DNA of 64,000 bases, taken from positions 558,001 to 622,000 of the forward strand of contig KV748183.1 of NCBI GenBank assembly GCA_001692895.1, given 5' to 3'. Under the pieces are notes generated by a model. It made no database searches. It was given only the letters and a program-made list of their open reading frames with translations, and was not told the DNA's origin. The translations under genes were made by a program, and so were the position numbers. Below, in pieces: positions 1 through 11,696 of this stretch (the stretch's first letter is position 1; each line of letters starts with the position of its first letter). Origin of the DNA: Cenococcum geophilum 1.58 (lineage: Eukaryota; Ascomycota; Dothideomycetes; Gloniales; Gloniaceae).

Positions 1-1231
1 TGCTAAGGGTAGGGATTATATTATATTAACTTCGGAGTTAGTAAACGTTTAGGCTTAAGTTAATAAATTCGGTCTAGTTTTAAAGGTAATTATAATTCGT
101 CAGACTGGTAATTCCCTTAGTTTAAATAGTAAGCCACTTATTAAACTGCCGAAACTTAACTATAATAATTAGTTAAACTACGTCCTACCTAACTGGGTTT
201 AACAAGACAAGGTTATTAAGGATGTTAAAGCCTTTATTAACAATCTTAGAGTAGTGCTGCGGTTAAAATGGGAAAAGTAGAGGTAAGAATAGGAACGAAA
301 ACATCCTGGCTAATGTTATCCTATTAGATAGGCTATAGGTCGTTTTAAGGCATTATAATACTAAATGAGACCAATATACTCCTTCCTAGGTCTAATGAAG
401 ATCAAAAAGGAGTTTAATAGAGGCTGGAACTTACAGAATTTGGATAAAAAGGGCTAGTTTGATAATAATAGCAGCGACTCGCTAATAAAACGCCATATTA
501 ATATATTATACGACACTAGCGTAAAGCTCCATTACCTTAATAAAGTTTTAAACAAGATATACGTAAATAACTAGGCAATTATCTAAAACCCTACGGACTA
601 GGACGGTAAGAAGAAGAAAAAAGATAAGATTGTTATTATATCTTGTTTTCCTATATATACCCTAATTATATATAAATAGGCGCGAAAGTTCTATCTAGAG
701 TTCTATATTGCCATTTATAGGTCTTATTAAAGTCTAAAACACTAATAGGAAATTATCTATAGCTATTAAGAAACAATAACTGTTTCTAGTAATAAGGTTA
801 TTTATCTGGTCTCGGCCGAAATGGATATCATTATTAGAACAATAGGAACTATTGGCATAGGCCATACCTTATACTACGGCAGACGTATTATACTCCTTAA
901 ATTACAGCACTTATTAATATATAAAGAGCAAGCTATAAAGTGAGCTTACCGCTTAGAGCAAGATTGTAAGGTAATTGCGAATCGTATAGTTAACAAGGAT
1001 ATAATATTAGAAGCTATCCTTAGTAACAAGACTATATTACGTAAATTTATTGCTAGTATTATATAGCTATTAACCGCTGACAATAAACGGGACGCTGCTA
1101 ATTTTACTAGTAAACTCTATAAAAATAAACGCGTGGCTAAAAAGTTTAAGGTTACTAATAAGAAGAGATATAAGGGTAAAGAGCGCGTAGAGGAGCAGAA
1201 CTTCTATAATAATAATAATATGATTATTTAA
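1..1231 (+). pseudogene. Decayed open frame of unknown function, left end outside window
   Basis: One reading frame (starting at base 2) can be followed for about 410 codons to base 1231. It is interrupted about twenty times, nearly always by TAA or TAG, as expected when CAA, CAG and TGG codons are hit by RIP. The C-terminal part is rich in lysine and arginine (about 1120-1200) and ends in an asparagine run. I do not recognise a domain. It may be an old transposon ORF or a duplicated host gene; its start lies upstream of the window. No promoter or intron could be supported. Confidence 0.35.
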
Positions 1232-1469
1232 ACAATAGTATAGTTGCTATAGGTAGGGTAGTTATAAAGGTTATATTTCAGCTTAGGTGGTTTAGTTAGG
1301 CGTATATCCTTTCTATATATATATAAGGCCTAAGTATAAATAAGGAAGTAGCGTCTATCTTATTATTAGCAAATTACTACTTCCTATTCTAGGGCTATTA
1401 CTTAGAGGTTCTGTGTTTGTGGGTTAGTTTTAATAGTAGAGTTCTATATTTAGGTAGGGAGTCTATTTA

Positions 1470-2515
1470 ATAACTTTTTACTTATATCTAGTATACCGTA
1501 AAAGTTACTTTATTCCACTCCTTTAAAGGTAAAAGGGTAATGCACTTTCTACTACTCTCTACTAGCATTAACTATACTGTAGAATCTACTATATTCTATA
1601 TCCCTAGAGGTAAAAGGATAATCTACTTTCTATTACTCTCTACTAGCATCTACTATACCATAAAATCCACTATATTCTATATTCCTAGAGGTAGGAGGAT
1701 AATCTACTTTTTATTGCTCTTTACTAGCGTCTACTATATTATAGAATTTACTATATTCCACATCTTTAGATATAAGGGGATAGTACGCTTTCTATTACTC
1801 CCTACTACCCTTTACCGCACTATAGGGTCCACTATACTCTACCTCTTTAGATATAACATGGGGATACTCTTTCTACTACCCTCTACTCCCCCCCACCGCA
1901 CTGCAGAATTTACTATATTCTACCTCTTTAGATATAATATAGGGATGCTATTTCTACTACCCTTTACTATCCTCTATTGTACTATAGAATCTACTATATT
2001 TTACCTCTTTAAACGTAATATAGGGATGCCCTTTCTACTATCCTCTATTCCCATCTACCGCAGTATAAAATCTACTGCATTTTACTTCTTTAGACTAATA
2101 TAAGGAACTCTTTCTACTACCCTCCACTATCCTCTACCGCAGCGCAGAATCTACTAAATTTTACCTCTTTAGACGTAATATGGGGATACCCTTTTTACTG
2201 TCCTTTACTCCCTTCTACCGTATTATAGAATCTACTATATTTTACTTCTTTAGATATAACATAAGGATACTCTTTCTACCACTCTCTACTCCTATCTACT
2301 GCACTATAGAATCCACTGCATTTTACTTCTTTAGACGTAATATAAGGATACTCTTTCTATTACCCTCTACTGTCCTCTACCGCACCGCAGAATCTACTAA
2401 ATTCCCTTTTTACTGTTCTCTACTACCCTTTACCGCACCATAAAATCCACTATACTTTTCCTCTTTAGATATAATACGGGGATGCCCTTTCTATTACCCT
2501 CTACTAGTATTAACC
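1470..2515. repeat. 81-bp minisatellite, about 13 copies
   Basis: A unit of 81 bp is repeated in tandem. The landmark reading 'aatctactatattct' or a variant recurs at about 1582, 1663, 1744 and 1825 and onward to about 2500. Copies differ from each other mostly by transitions. Because 81 is a multiple of three, a stop-free frame in one unit stays open in all of them. This produces two apparent plus-strand ORFs (1540-2103 and 2180-2443) with a hydrophobic 27-residue repeat. I do not regard these as genes. Confidence 0.9.
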
Positions 2516-3896
2516 AGTTCCTTTAAGTTGTCCTAGATATATAGTAATTGTATTATACTATATTATTTAATTAAAAAGGTAACTATTAATTTATACTATA
2601 ATTCAATTATTTGCCTTATTATGGCCTACTATCTATAGCTAAGAAGACTATCTAATCTAATTTCCCCTATTTGGTTATGTAAGCTTAGACCACCACCCCT
2701 TATATATACGGCCTACTATCGCGACTTAATATATTGGAGCTGGCGCCTATTTTTAAGAACTACAGAACAGCCTATATAAGACTGTAATTATTAACATTAG
2801 AAAATAGGATTGCCGACTAAACTATAATAGGCACAACATATTACTAATATAGAAATCCCTTTTTTTCCCGGCGTACGCGTTATATACCGCTGTTAGCCCT
2901 ATATTAGACTCCAATAGCTTATCCTAGCGGCCTTATTAAGGACGTGATGTAAGAAATAGATCTTGGTTAGTTTAACGGATTAAGGATAAGATAGGCATCA
3001 CTAATACGTAATATAAAACAATATATAATATAGTTAAGGATGCGATGTAAGCGTCTAGTCTACTAGAGAAGCCCTTAAATACTAAGCAAAAGAGGAATAA
3101 ACTTTATAATGCCACAACCTACTTATACACGTAATTTTATTCTATTTTTATAGATCTTACGGACGTAGATAAGGAGCGGTACATTTAAGCAGTTACTTAA
3201 CGCTATAACTATAATAAGAAGCGACAAATAGAATATAAATATGCTAAACCCTTACCTTTAAAGCACTCTTAAAAGAGCCTTAAAGATCCTATTACTAAAT
3301 TAACCGCAGATAGAATAATAGAAAAATGGTAGTAGGTGGTTAAGACGTTTGGGGCGATAATAATATACGTTAAATAATTTCTAGACACTAGAGTATTAAT
3401 ATATATACAGCTAAGAGATCTGCTTCCTAAAGGAAAGAGTATAGATAATATTTCTGTAGATAAGCTTATCTTCTTAATATTTAAGGATACCCTAAAGTAG
3501 GACGTAGGCTTTAAAAAGGACTACGATATATTAATATACGTTTTTCAGAGTGGAGACCGGTAAAAGATTACCAGTAAATGGATATAGAAGACTATTATAG
3601 ATTATACGTTTACGCTTAGTCTAAATTTTATTAATTTTACAATTAAATAAAACCACCTAAGTACGCTATAAATTCTAGATTAGAGTTAATTCCACGTACT
3701 AACTTATATAGTAACAACTATATTAAAGAATTTACTACCTATATTAGAGCAATAAAGCTATACACTACTACCGTTAAAAGTATATACGCCAACTCAACCT
3801 TACTAGGATATTTTAACACCACTAACTGCTAATGTGCTAGCGGATATACTATGTTTATCTCCTCTAAATTAATCTAAAACTATTAAGACGCCGGTA
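2516..3896. other. RIP-degraded DNA, unassigned
   Basis: AT-rich sequence full of TAA/TAG in all frames. A plus-strand frame is fairly open from about 3370 to 3896, but no family was recognised. Gypsy-1 is inserted at its right edge, so the continuation of this DNA should be sought from 11697 onward. Confidence 0.5.
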
Positions 3897-3901
3897 AAAA
3901 G

Positions 3902-4303
3902 TGTAATGGAATTCCCTAGAAGGTACATATTAGATAAGATAGAAGGAGGTCTTATCTATATTCCAGAAGGAGGTCTTATCTATATTCCAAAAGGAGGTCT
4001 TATCTATATTCTAGAAGGAGGTCTCACCTATATTCCATCTATATCCTAGAAGACACGGTTAAACAGATAAGGGGTAAAAGGTTTTGCTAGCGTCTTAGAA
4101 AGATTATATAGGGAGCTGGTTCTCCTCTAGAGAAGAACTAGCAATTAGTCTCTAAATAGAAGTAGTTAAAAGCATTTGTCCTTTAATACACAAAACTTAT
4201 TTTACCTTTAACTTACCTTTTATTTACCTTTAACTTACCTTCTACTTACCGGTAATACTATTAATTAGATAATTATACGTTCTGGTTAAACTAGCCTCTT
4301 ATA
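3902..4303 (+). repeat. 5' LTR of Gypsy-1
   Basis: 402 bp, starting TGTAATGG and ending in a mutated form of TTACA. It contains four copies of a 24-bp unit (3942-4037, landmark 'gaaggaggt') where the 3' LTR has two, which accounts exactly for the 48-bp length difference between the LTRs. Confidence 0.9.
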
Positions 4304-5560
4304 ATTCTAATCACTTACAATCCGTTAGGAACGTACGGCTATTAATTAATAATAACGAACTATACTCCTATACCCCACAAAGCAACGCCCTTACCGTAAG
4401 AAGCTTAAAGAGTCTCCCTAGAGGAGCGCATTCCCTCTTCCTATAAAGAAGCCACGGCTAGTCCGTCTAACCTTACAAGACCCTTAAAAACGATTACCGC
4501 TGGGGAGTTATTAGAGCGGTCGCTATATAAGACCCTATAAAAAACAAAGGAGTTAGAGATATAATTAAGATAAGTATATTAAGACTACTAAGAACAATTA
4601 TAAGGATAATTAGGGGAAGCACAGACATCCTAGACACGAAGTAGACTCAAAGGGGTAACGCTATACTATGCTATAACGTTAGAAAAACCTAAATTTCGCA
4701 TAAAGAAACCTGATGAGTACTATAGTAATAGTCTCCGGAACTACAATTATTTTATCCAATAATACGAAACTAAGTTCCGGCTAGATCCGAAACGTTACTC
4801 TAACAAGTATAATTAGACACTAATTACTTCTACCTTCCTACATAGCACTATTAAGAGTTTATAGATACGCTATAAAAAGAAACTTACTATACCCCTTAAA
4901 TTTAGCGAACTTAGGACCTAGTTAGTTAATTAGGTCCAAGACCCTACTAATTAAGGGATAGACTATAACTAGCGATACCACAACGCTAAACAGTAGGATA
5001 GTTAGACTGTGGTCTAGTTTATAAACTACTTAAAAGAACTAGAAGATAATATACCCTACTTAGATCTATAGGATAACGCTATATAACTTTACTAGCTACT
5101 TGCTAAGCTATAACCTAAGATTTAATAGGCCATATAAAAGAAGGGCGAAATTCCTACCTCTTAAGAAAAGATTATCTCTAAAGCTACTTAGATCAAAAGT
5201 GCTAAAAGAGACTATCTAGGTAAGTAAAAGGAATAAGACGCTAATAATAAAGAGCGTAGGACTAGACCTAGCTTTAATAATAGGGGTAGATTCTAACCTA
5301 ATCGCTCTGCGGAAGGACAACGCGAGCAGGCCTCGCAGCCCTAGAGCAACGCTAGTTAACCCTAAAATAATAATAGGCAGAGACCTAATCCGTAGGAGGG
5401 GAACCGGGAGATATATACCTGTTATAACTACGGCAAGAAGGGCTATATAAGCCGCTTCTACTGGCAGAAGAAGTAAGAGTTAGCCTAATTAGGAAAAGAG
5501 ACAGCCTAGTAGATCTTTACTCCCTTACACTAGGCTAGTAAGAGAAGGAGGGAGTAAACT
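4304..5560 (+). pseudogene. Gypsy-1 gag remnant with CCHC zinc knuckle
   Basis: Leader and capsid/nucleocapsid region. A zinc-knuckle pattern (C-x2-C-x4-H-x4-C, some positions mutated by transitions) lies at about 5420-5461, after a stretch rich in asparagine, arginine and glutamine codons. This is typical of Ty3/Gypsy nucleocapsid. Broken many times. Confidence 0.7.
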
Positions 5561-8500
5561 ACCGTATGGTTATTCCTATCTCTATTTAAGTTAATAATAA
5601 ATAGGTAACGCGAGACTGCCTTATGGATAGTGGCGTGAGTATAGGGTTCATTTCTTAATTATTAGTAAAAGAATTAGATTTGGACCTTAGCGGCTCGCAG
5701 GTGCGCACTATTTAAAGCATTAGAGGCTACCGGATTCCATATTATAGGGAATAGGCTTTTTCTATAGCCAGCTAGGACCGTGATGGTTTATAGGACACAC
5801 AGGAAATGCGCTTTTATGCCGCAGAAATTAAGGGGTATAACCTTGTTTTGGGATACCTATAGCTTCGCTAAGTTAATTCGGATATTAATTAGCCTTTAGC
5901 CTTATATTAATATTAGAATTCTTAACCACGCATTATAGTTAAAGATTAAGAGACTTTTTTAAACTATATATAAGAAGAAGGGTGGGCATATACTATATAT
6001 ACTACTCTTAACACTAAGAACGGGGATACGGGATATTCATTTTTGGATATCCGGCTATATATAGTTAAGGAACCAGAGATTCCATAGGAATATGCGGACT
6101 TAGAGGATATTTCCAGTAAAGAGGCTATATAAACCTTACCTAACCCTATATTAGTTAAGTATAAGATAGATATAGGGGATAAATAACCTCCTTTTGGACC
6201 GCTATATAACCTATTAAAAAATAAGCTAGCGGTACTGCGTTAATATATAGTAGATAATCTTTAAAGAGGATGGATTTAGCTTTCTATAAGCTTAGTAGGG
6301 GTACTAATTATATTTATACCTAAGAAGAACAGGACCCTTCGCCTCTATATTAACTATTAGGCGCTAAATAAGATTACTATAAAGAATCGCTACCCATTAC
6401 TCTTAATAGGGGAGCTTATTAATAGGCTATTAGGCGTAAAGATATTTACAAAATTAGATCTAAAAGATATATACTATTAAATCCGGATTAAAGCCGGCGA
6501 TAAGTGGAAAACGGCGTTTTAAATATAGTACGGCCACTTTAAGTACCTAGTAATACTATTTAGGCTTACTAACGCACCAGCGATATTTTAGGCCTATATT
6601 AATAAAGCATTATTAGGCCTATTAGATATAATATATATAGTCTACCTTAATAACATTATAGTCTACTCTAATAACTACAAAGCATATACGCACTATATAT
6701 AAATAGTACTAGAAAGACTATAGGAATATAAGCTCTATATAAACCTAAAAAAGTGCATATTCTATGCTACTAGCATTAATTTTTTAGGCTTTATCGTTAG
6801 CGTTAATAGAGTGTTAATAGAGAAAAGTCGGGTGGACGCTATTAGGGAATAGCCCTACCCTATAACATTTAGAGAAGTATAGGTTTTTTTAGGCACGGCG
6901 AACTTCTACCAAACGTTTATTATTTACTACTTATAAGTAATACTCCCAATTACTAATTTACTAAAAGGATTTAAGAATAGCAGGAAGTTAGGACCCTTTA
7001 TATTTAGGGAAGCTGCTAAGCAGACTATAGACTGGTTAAAGGATTTATTTATATCGGCGCCTATCCTAATATACTTCTGCTAGAAGCTATATATATACCT
7101 TAAAACGGATATATCTAGCTTTACCCTAGGGGCAATTATATCTTAATTAAAAGACGGAAAATAGCATCCTATGGCGTTTTAGTTAAGGAAAATAACCCCT
7201 ATAGAGTAGCGTTATATAACGCATAACTAGGAGCTACTTGCGATAATTATAGCAATAAAGTACTGGCGATATTATTGTATAGGAAGCAATTATCCCATTA
7301 AAGTCCTTACAGACCATAACAACCTAGAATACTTTATAACTATAAAGGTATTAAGCGGTTAACAAGCTAGGTGGGTAAAGGCACTATTATAGTATAATTT
7401 TAAGATTATGTACCGCCTAGGAAAGACAAATCCTGCTAATAGGTTATTAAAACGTCCGGATTATAAGACAGGGAGGATCTAGGATAGTATAGGGGAAATG
7501 ATCCCCATATTGCAAAATTTGCTTAAAAAGAAAGAAGACTCTTTCCCTAGAACTATAGAATTTCGCGGTAGGGTAGAGGTCCCAGCGATATAGCTGCGAA
7601 GCGATATAATTATAGAGCTGTAGGATATAGTTATAGACTAGGTTATAGACCAAGCAGATATTATAAAGTTGGTATACCCTAGAATTAGCGAGAATTCTAT
7701 GGGATGTGCTAGAGGTGTCGCGGTACCTTTAACTTAATAGCGTATTAGCTATAAGTTCTTAGATCTAAGGGGGATAGGTAAGATACCTATCTATAGCGTA
7801 GTATACTGCACAACAGTAGGAGAATCTACTAGCACTAATGGTTCAAAACGTCTCGTGCTATGCCTTAAGTCTATAATAGCGGCAGGCGAAATGGAAGCAA
7901 GCGATCTATACAAAACCTTTCTAGATCTTCTTCTTTAAGCTTAATAAAGGGACGCCTTCGCCTCTAGGGAGAGGTAAAAAGATATAGTAGAGACCGACTT
8001 AGCCGGAGTTACTAAGAAGCTATAGTAGCAAGACTAAAAGGGTCTATTACGCTTTAAGGGTGCTGTATATATTCTAAAGGACTAAGCAATTTAAGACGAA
8101 ATTCTAAAGGTCTTCTATAATGACCCTTTTAGGGGTTACTATAGCGCTAATAGAACCCTTAAGGCCGTTTAAAGGAAATACTTTTAGGACGGAATCTCTA
8201 AAGAGGTTAAGGACTATGTATTAAGGTATAATACGTGCCAAAGGATATAGATATCTAGGTATCGCCTATACGGCGAGTTATTAGTGCTTTCTATTCCGCA
8301 GGGACCCATATTAGAATTAATAATGGATTTTATTATAGGCTTACCCCCTACTAAAACAAGAACTAAAGAGGTTGCTAACGCTATCCTAGTAATCGTCGAT
8401 AGGTATATAAAGTTTTTAGGATACTTTGCTGTTATAATAATGATTATAGTAGCAAAACTAGCAGACCTGTTTTTGGAACGGTGGCTTTTATTTAGCACGC

Positions 8501-9340
8501 TAAGGGGAATTGTATCTAATAAAGGCACCATATTTAACAGTACATTTTAGTCTTTATTCTGTCTCTTATTAAAAATACAGTAAAGAATAAGCACTACCTT
8601 TTACCTGTAAACAGACGGGTAAACAGAGCGTCTAAATATATTATTAGAATACTACCTCCGCTACTATATTAATTATCAACAGGATAATTAGATATTATAG
8701 TTAGCTTTAGCGTAGCACGTGTATAATATAAGCATCTATAGTAGTATAAAAATGACCCTTTATAAAGTATTGTTTGGGGTAAAAGTAAATAACCCCTAAA
8801 ATATTAAGGACATCGTTTCTAAAAGAGAGGTACTAGCAGCGTCTAAAAGAATTAAGTAAATAAGAATTCGCAAAGAGGAACTTAAAAAGCACTTACTAGA
8901 CGCCCAGGCCGTATAAAAAAGGTACTATAATAAAAAATATATACCAAAAGAATTCGAGATAGGAGATAAAGTCTTACTATCTATAAAAAATATCTAAATA
9001 AAACGCATTAAGAAGAAGCTGGATTACCAGTAGCTCAGACCCTTTAAGATAGTTAAGAAAACTAAAGAAAACTAAGCCTATAAATTGGAATTACTGAAAT
9101 CTTATCTAATATATCCTATATTTTATATTTCTTTGCTAAAGCTATACCGGAGAAGAGATAGTACGGAACCGCCCCTACCTAGCAAAATTAATAGGGAACT
9201 GGAATGGAATATAGAAGACATTCTAGACTAAAGATGGCGCTAAAAGAAGCGCGAATTTTTAGTTTATTAGGAAGGATACTTTTAGGTATATAACAGTTAG
9301 GAACCTAAGGAGTACCTTTAGCTAGAATATAACACCGTAA
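5561..9340 (+). pseudogene. Gypsy-1 pol remnant (protease, RT, RNase H, integrase, chromodomain)
   Basis: An aspartic-protease-like DSG lies at about 5626-5634. RT fingers and palm lie at about 6180-6900, with the YxDD-box region around 6640-6666. RNase H lies at about 7090-7450. The HHCC finger of integrase is at about 8110-8250, followed by the DDE core at about 8290-8900, of which the stretch 8284-8550 is still open. A chromodomain-like segment with a W-x-I-E-D-I-L-D pattern lies at about 9190-9320. Such chromodomains are known to steer chromoviruses to heterochromatin, which fits this setting. Heavily interrupted. Confidence 0.85.
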
Positions 9341-11323
9341 TTAAAACCTTCCTAAGAACTAAAGGTAAAGACTTAGAAATGGTTCCGGATATACTATAAG
9401 TAAAGTAATAGGGAAGACCCCGTAAATTAAAACTATAGGATTAAGCATAGGCATTAAGAATAAAAACGTTTCGCTATTATAACAGGGATCCTAGAATCCT
9501 ATAAGAGGAAGCCTATAGGGATCTATAGGAGAACTACTAGGGATACTATTTAAAGAAGACGCTGTATAAGAAGGAGTAGTAGCACTATAAGAAGTGGCCT
9601 CGGGGATTTAGAAAGATCCCCTAGGGATAAAAGGAGAGTATCTGGCCTAGCACTAGAGATACGCAATAAAGTTAATAGTATAAAGAGGAGCAAAAGGACA
9701 GCCTATAAAGAATTAGAAATTTTAAGGAATTATAAGGCACCTATAGGAACACTACCCATTTATTATATATGGGGATTATAATAGTGCACTGCGTTTATAT
9801 AGATTATTACTAAAGCTTAGAATAAAGGCATCCCTAAAGTATAAAGTTAATTCCCAATAATAGGGCATCCTGGAGGCACCTAAGAGGCACTATATAAAGC
9901 TATTCTATAAGAAGAAGGAAAGAGCTAGGTAATAACTTAAACACTAGCAGCAGCAATAGGAGCCTCCTCTTCTATCTTAACGTTATTATTAACGGTATTA
10001 TCGGCTCCTCTATCCCTAAAAGTATTAGCACTTCTACTAAAATTCTTCTTAAAATAATGGGTACTAGAAGGACTAGCATAGGCGGAAGACTAGCGAGGAG
10101 AACGTTTATCTTAACCTTTATTACTATCCTTAGTATCCCTAGGTTCTAAATTGGCGTCTAAGTAGGGATTAAAGAGATATTGGCTAAAGGAGTTAGTATA
10201 GTTCCCAAGTAAGTTACTAGAGAAACTTACTTAGCTAAAGTAGCCCATATAAGAGTATAAATGTTATTATTAATAAGGACGAGCTATTCGCATATACGCT
10301 CCTAGACACTATATATCCAAAAACATTGCGTCTCCATAGTAGTGGAAACCCTTATAGAATTAAAGAGTCTGCAAGCGAGGGAAGACACCTTCTATCCCCG
10401 CCTATTACTATTAGGATATTAGCGGAAATCTTAGATAGCGTATTAGAGCCTATAAGTCTTATACGCATAGATAGCGGGGATCTAGTATAATTAGCAAAAT
10501 CTAAAATAGAACGGAATAGGAAATACCAGGACACAGGTCTTTCTCCTGCTGCGATAATAGGAGCACTTAGATTTATTTTTACTAGAGCAAGGCATCTTAT
10601 AGACGTGGGAAGGATCCTGCGTAAGAGTATAAACGTAGTAACAATAGTATTTTAGGGAAACTGCTATAGGAGTAATAGACGCTATCTAGGGCGTTACCGG
10701 GAGATTAATAATACTGCCGCCGGTCTGGGGACCACGAGCCATTATAAGAGAATACTCTAAGAAGTTAGCATTATTATAAGAAGATAAGGTAGGGATTTTA
10801 TTGCTTATAAACGTGTTATAAGAAGAGAATAAAGCAGCTATAAAAGAATAGCTAGAGACACGGAAGCTAAAAGCGGAGATATAGAGGAAATAGTCTGCTA
10901 AAAGACGAGACGAATAGTGTTGTTAATAAAAAGACGCGTAAGAGGCAACAGCTTATAAACTGGAAGAAAATTAAAATAAAGACGTCATTATTAGAATCCA
11001 TTTTAGGTGAATAGGGATAGTAGCTTATAGACGCGTTACACAGGACAACCTCCAGATTAACTTATAACAAACTCTTATAATAAGAAAGGTAAATCCCATC
11101 TAATTTTTATTATTATTATTTTAGTTCCATTATAAAGGCATTATAAGGAACTATAGTAGGAAAAGAGTAGAGGAACTAAGGATAAAGTAAGGTTCCACGC
11201 TAGTAAAGAACTAGCTATAAGCCATATTATAGAGTACCTTTCTACTAAGAATTTCCCTAGTAGTTTTAGCCGGAACTCTATAAAAGCTTAGTAGAGGTAA
11301 AGTCTTAGAGGACCAAGACCCTT
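9341..11323. other. Long 3' internal region of Gypsy-1, no recognised domain
   Basis: About 2 kb between the chromodomain and the polypurine tract. No family was recognised on either strand. A 60-codon open stretch on the minus strand (10352-10534) is the longest. It may be an extra 3' ORF, an old insertion or long untranslated sequence. I saw no terminal repeats or target duplication inside it. Confidence 0.4.
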
Positions 11324-11337
11324 AAAGGGGAGGCAAT
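11324..11337 (+). promoter_or_regulatory. Polypurine tract of Gypsy-1
   Basis: Purine-rich AAAGGGGAGGCAAT sits immediately 5' of the 3' LTR. This is the expected plus-strand priming site. Confidence 0.75.
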
Positions 11338-11691
11338 TATAACGGAATTCCCTAGAAGGTACATATTAGATAAGACAGAAGGAGGTCTTATCTATGTTCC
11401 AAAAGGAGGTTTTACCTATATTCTATCTACGTCCTAGAAGACACAGTTAGATAGATAAGGGGCAAAGGGTTTTACTAGCGTCTTAGAAAGATTATATAGA
11501 GAGCTAGTTCTCCTCTAAAGAAGAACTAGTAATTAGTCTCTAAATAGAAGTGGTTAGAAGTATTTGTCCTTTAATACGCGAAACTCATTCTACCTTTAAC
11601 TTACCTTCTATTTACCTTTGACTTACCTTCTACTTACCGGTAACACTGTTAATTAGATAATTATACGTTCTGGTTAAGCTGGCCTCTTACA
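11338..11691 (+). repeat. 3' LTR of Gypsy-1
   Basis: 354 bp. It matches the 5' LTR along its whole length except for two fewer copies of the 24-bp unit. Most other differences are transitions. It ends in TTACA and is followed by target duplication AAAAG. Confidence 0.9.
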
Positions 11692-11696
11692 AAAAG

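Larger units (their letters stand above)
3902..11691 (+). mobile_element. Gypsy-1: Ty3/Gypsy chromovirus-type LTR element, structurally complete fossil
   Basis: The element is bounded by two related LTRs (3902-4303 and 11338-11691) and flanked by a perfect 5-bp target duplication AAAAG (3897-3901 and 11692-11696). Order inside: gag with a CCHC knuckle, aspartic protease, reverse transcriptase, RNase H, integrase and a chromodomain-like tail, which is the Ty3/Gypsy chromovirus order. A polypurine tract precedes the 3' LTR. Coding parts are heavily RIP-mutated with dozens of interruptions, so it is inactive. About 2 kb between the integrase/chromodomain and the polypurine tract is unusually long for the family. 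Confidence 0.93.

Noticed and set aside
1540-2443. Two plus-strand ORFs (187 and 87 codons) with a 27-residue repeat
   Set aside because: They are the translation of an 81-bp minisatellite; the frame stays open because the unit length is a multiple of three.
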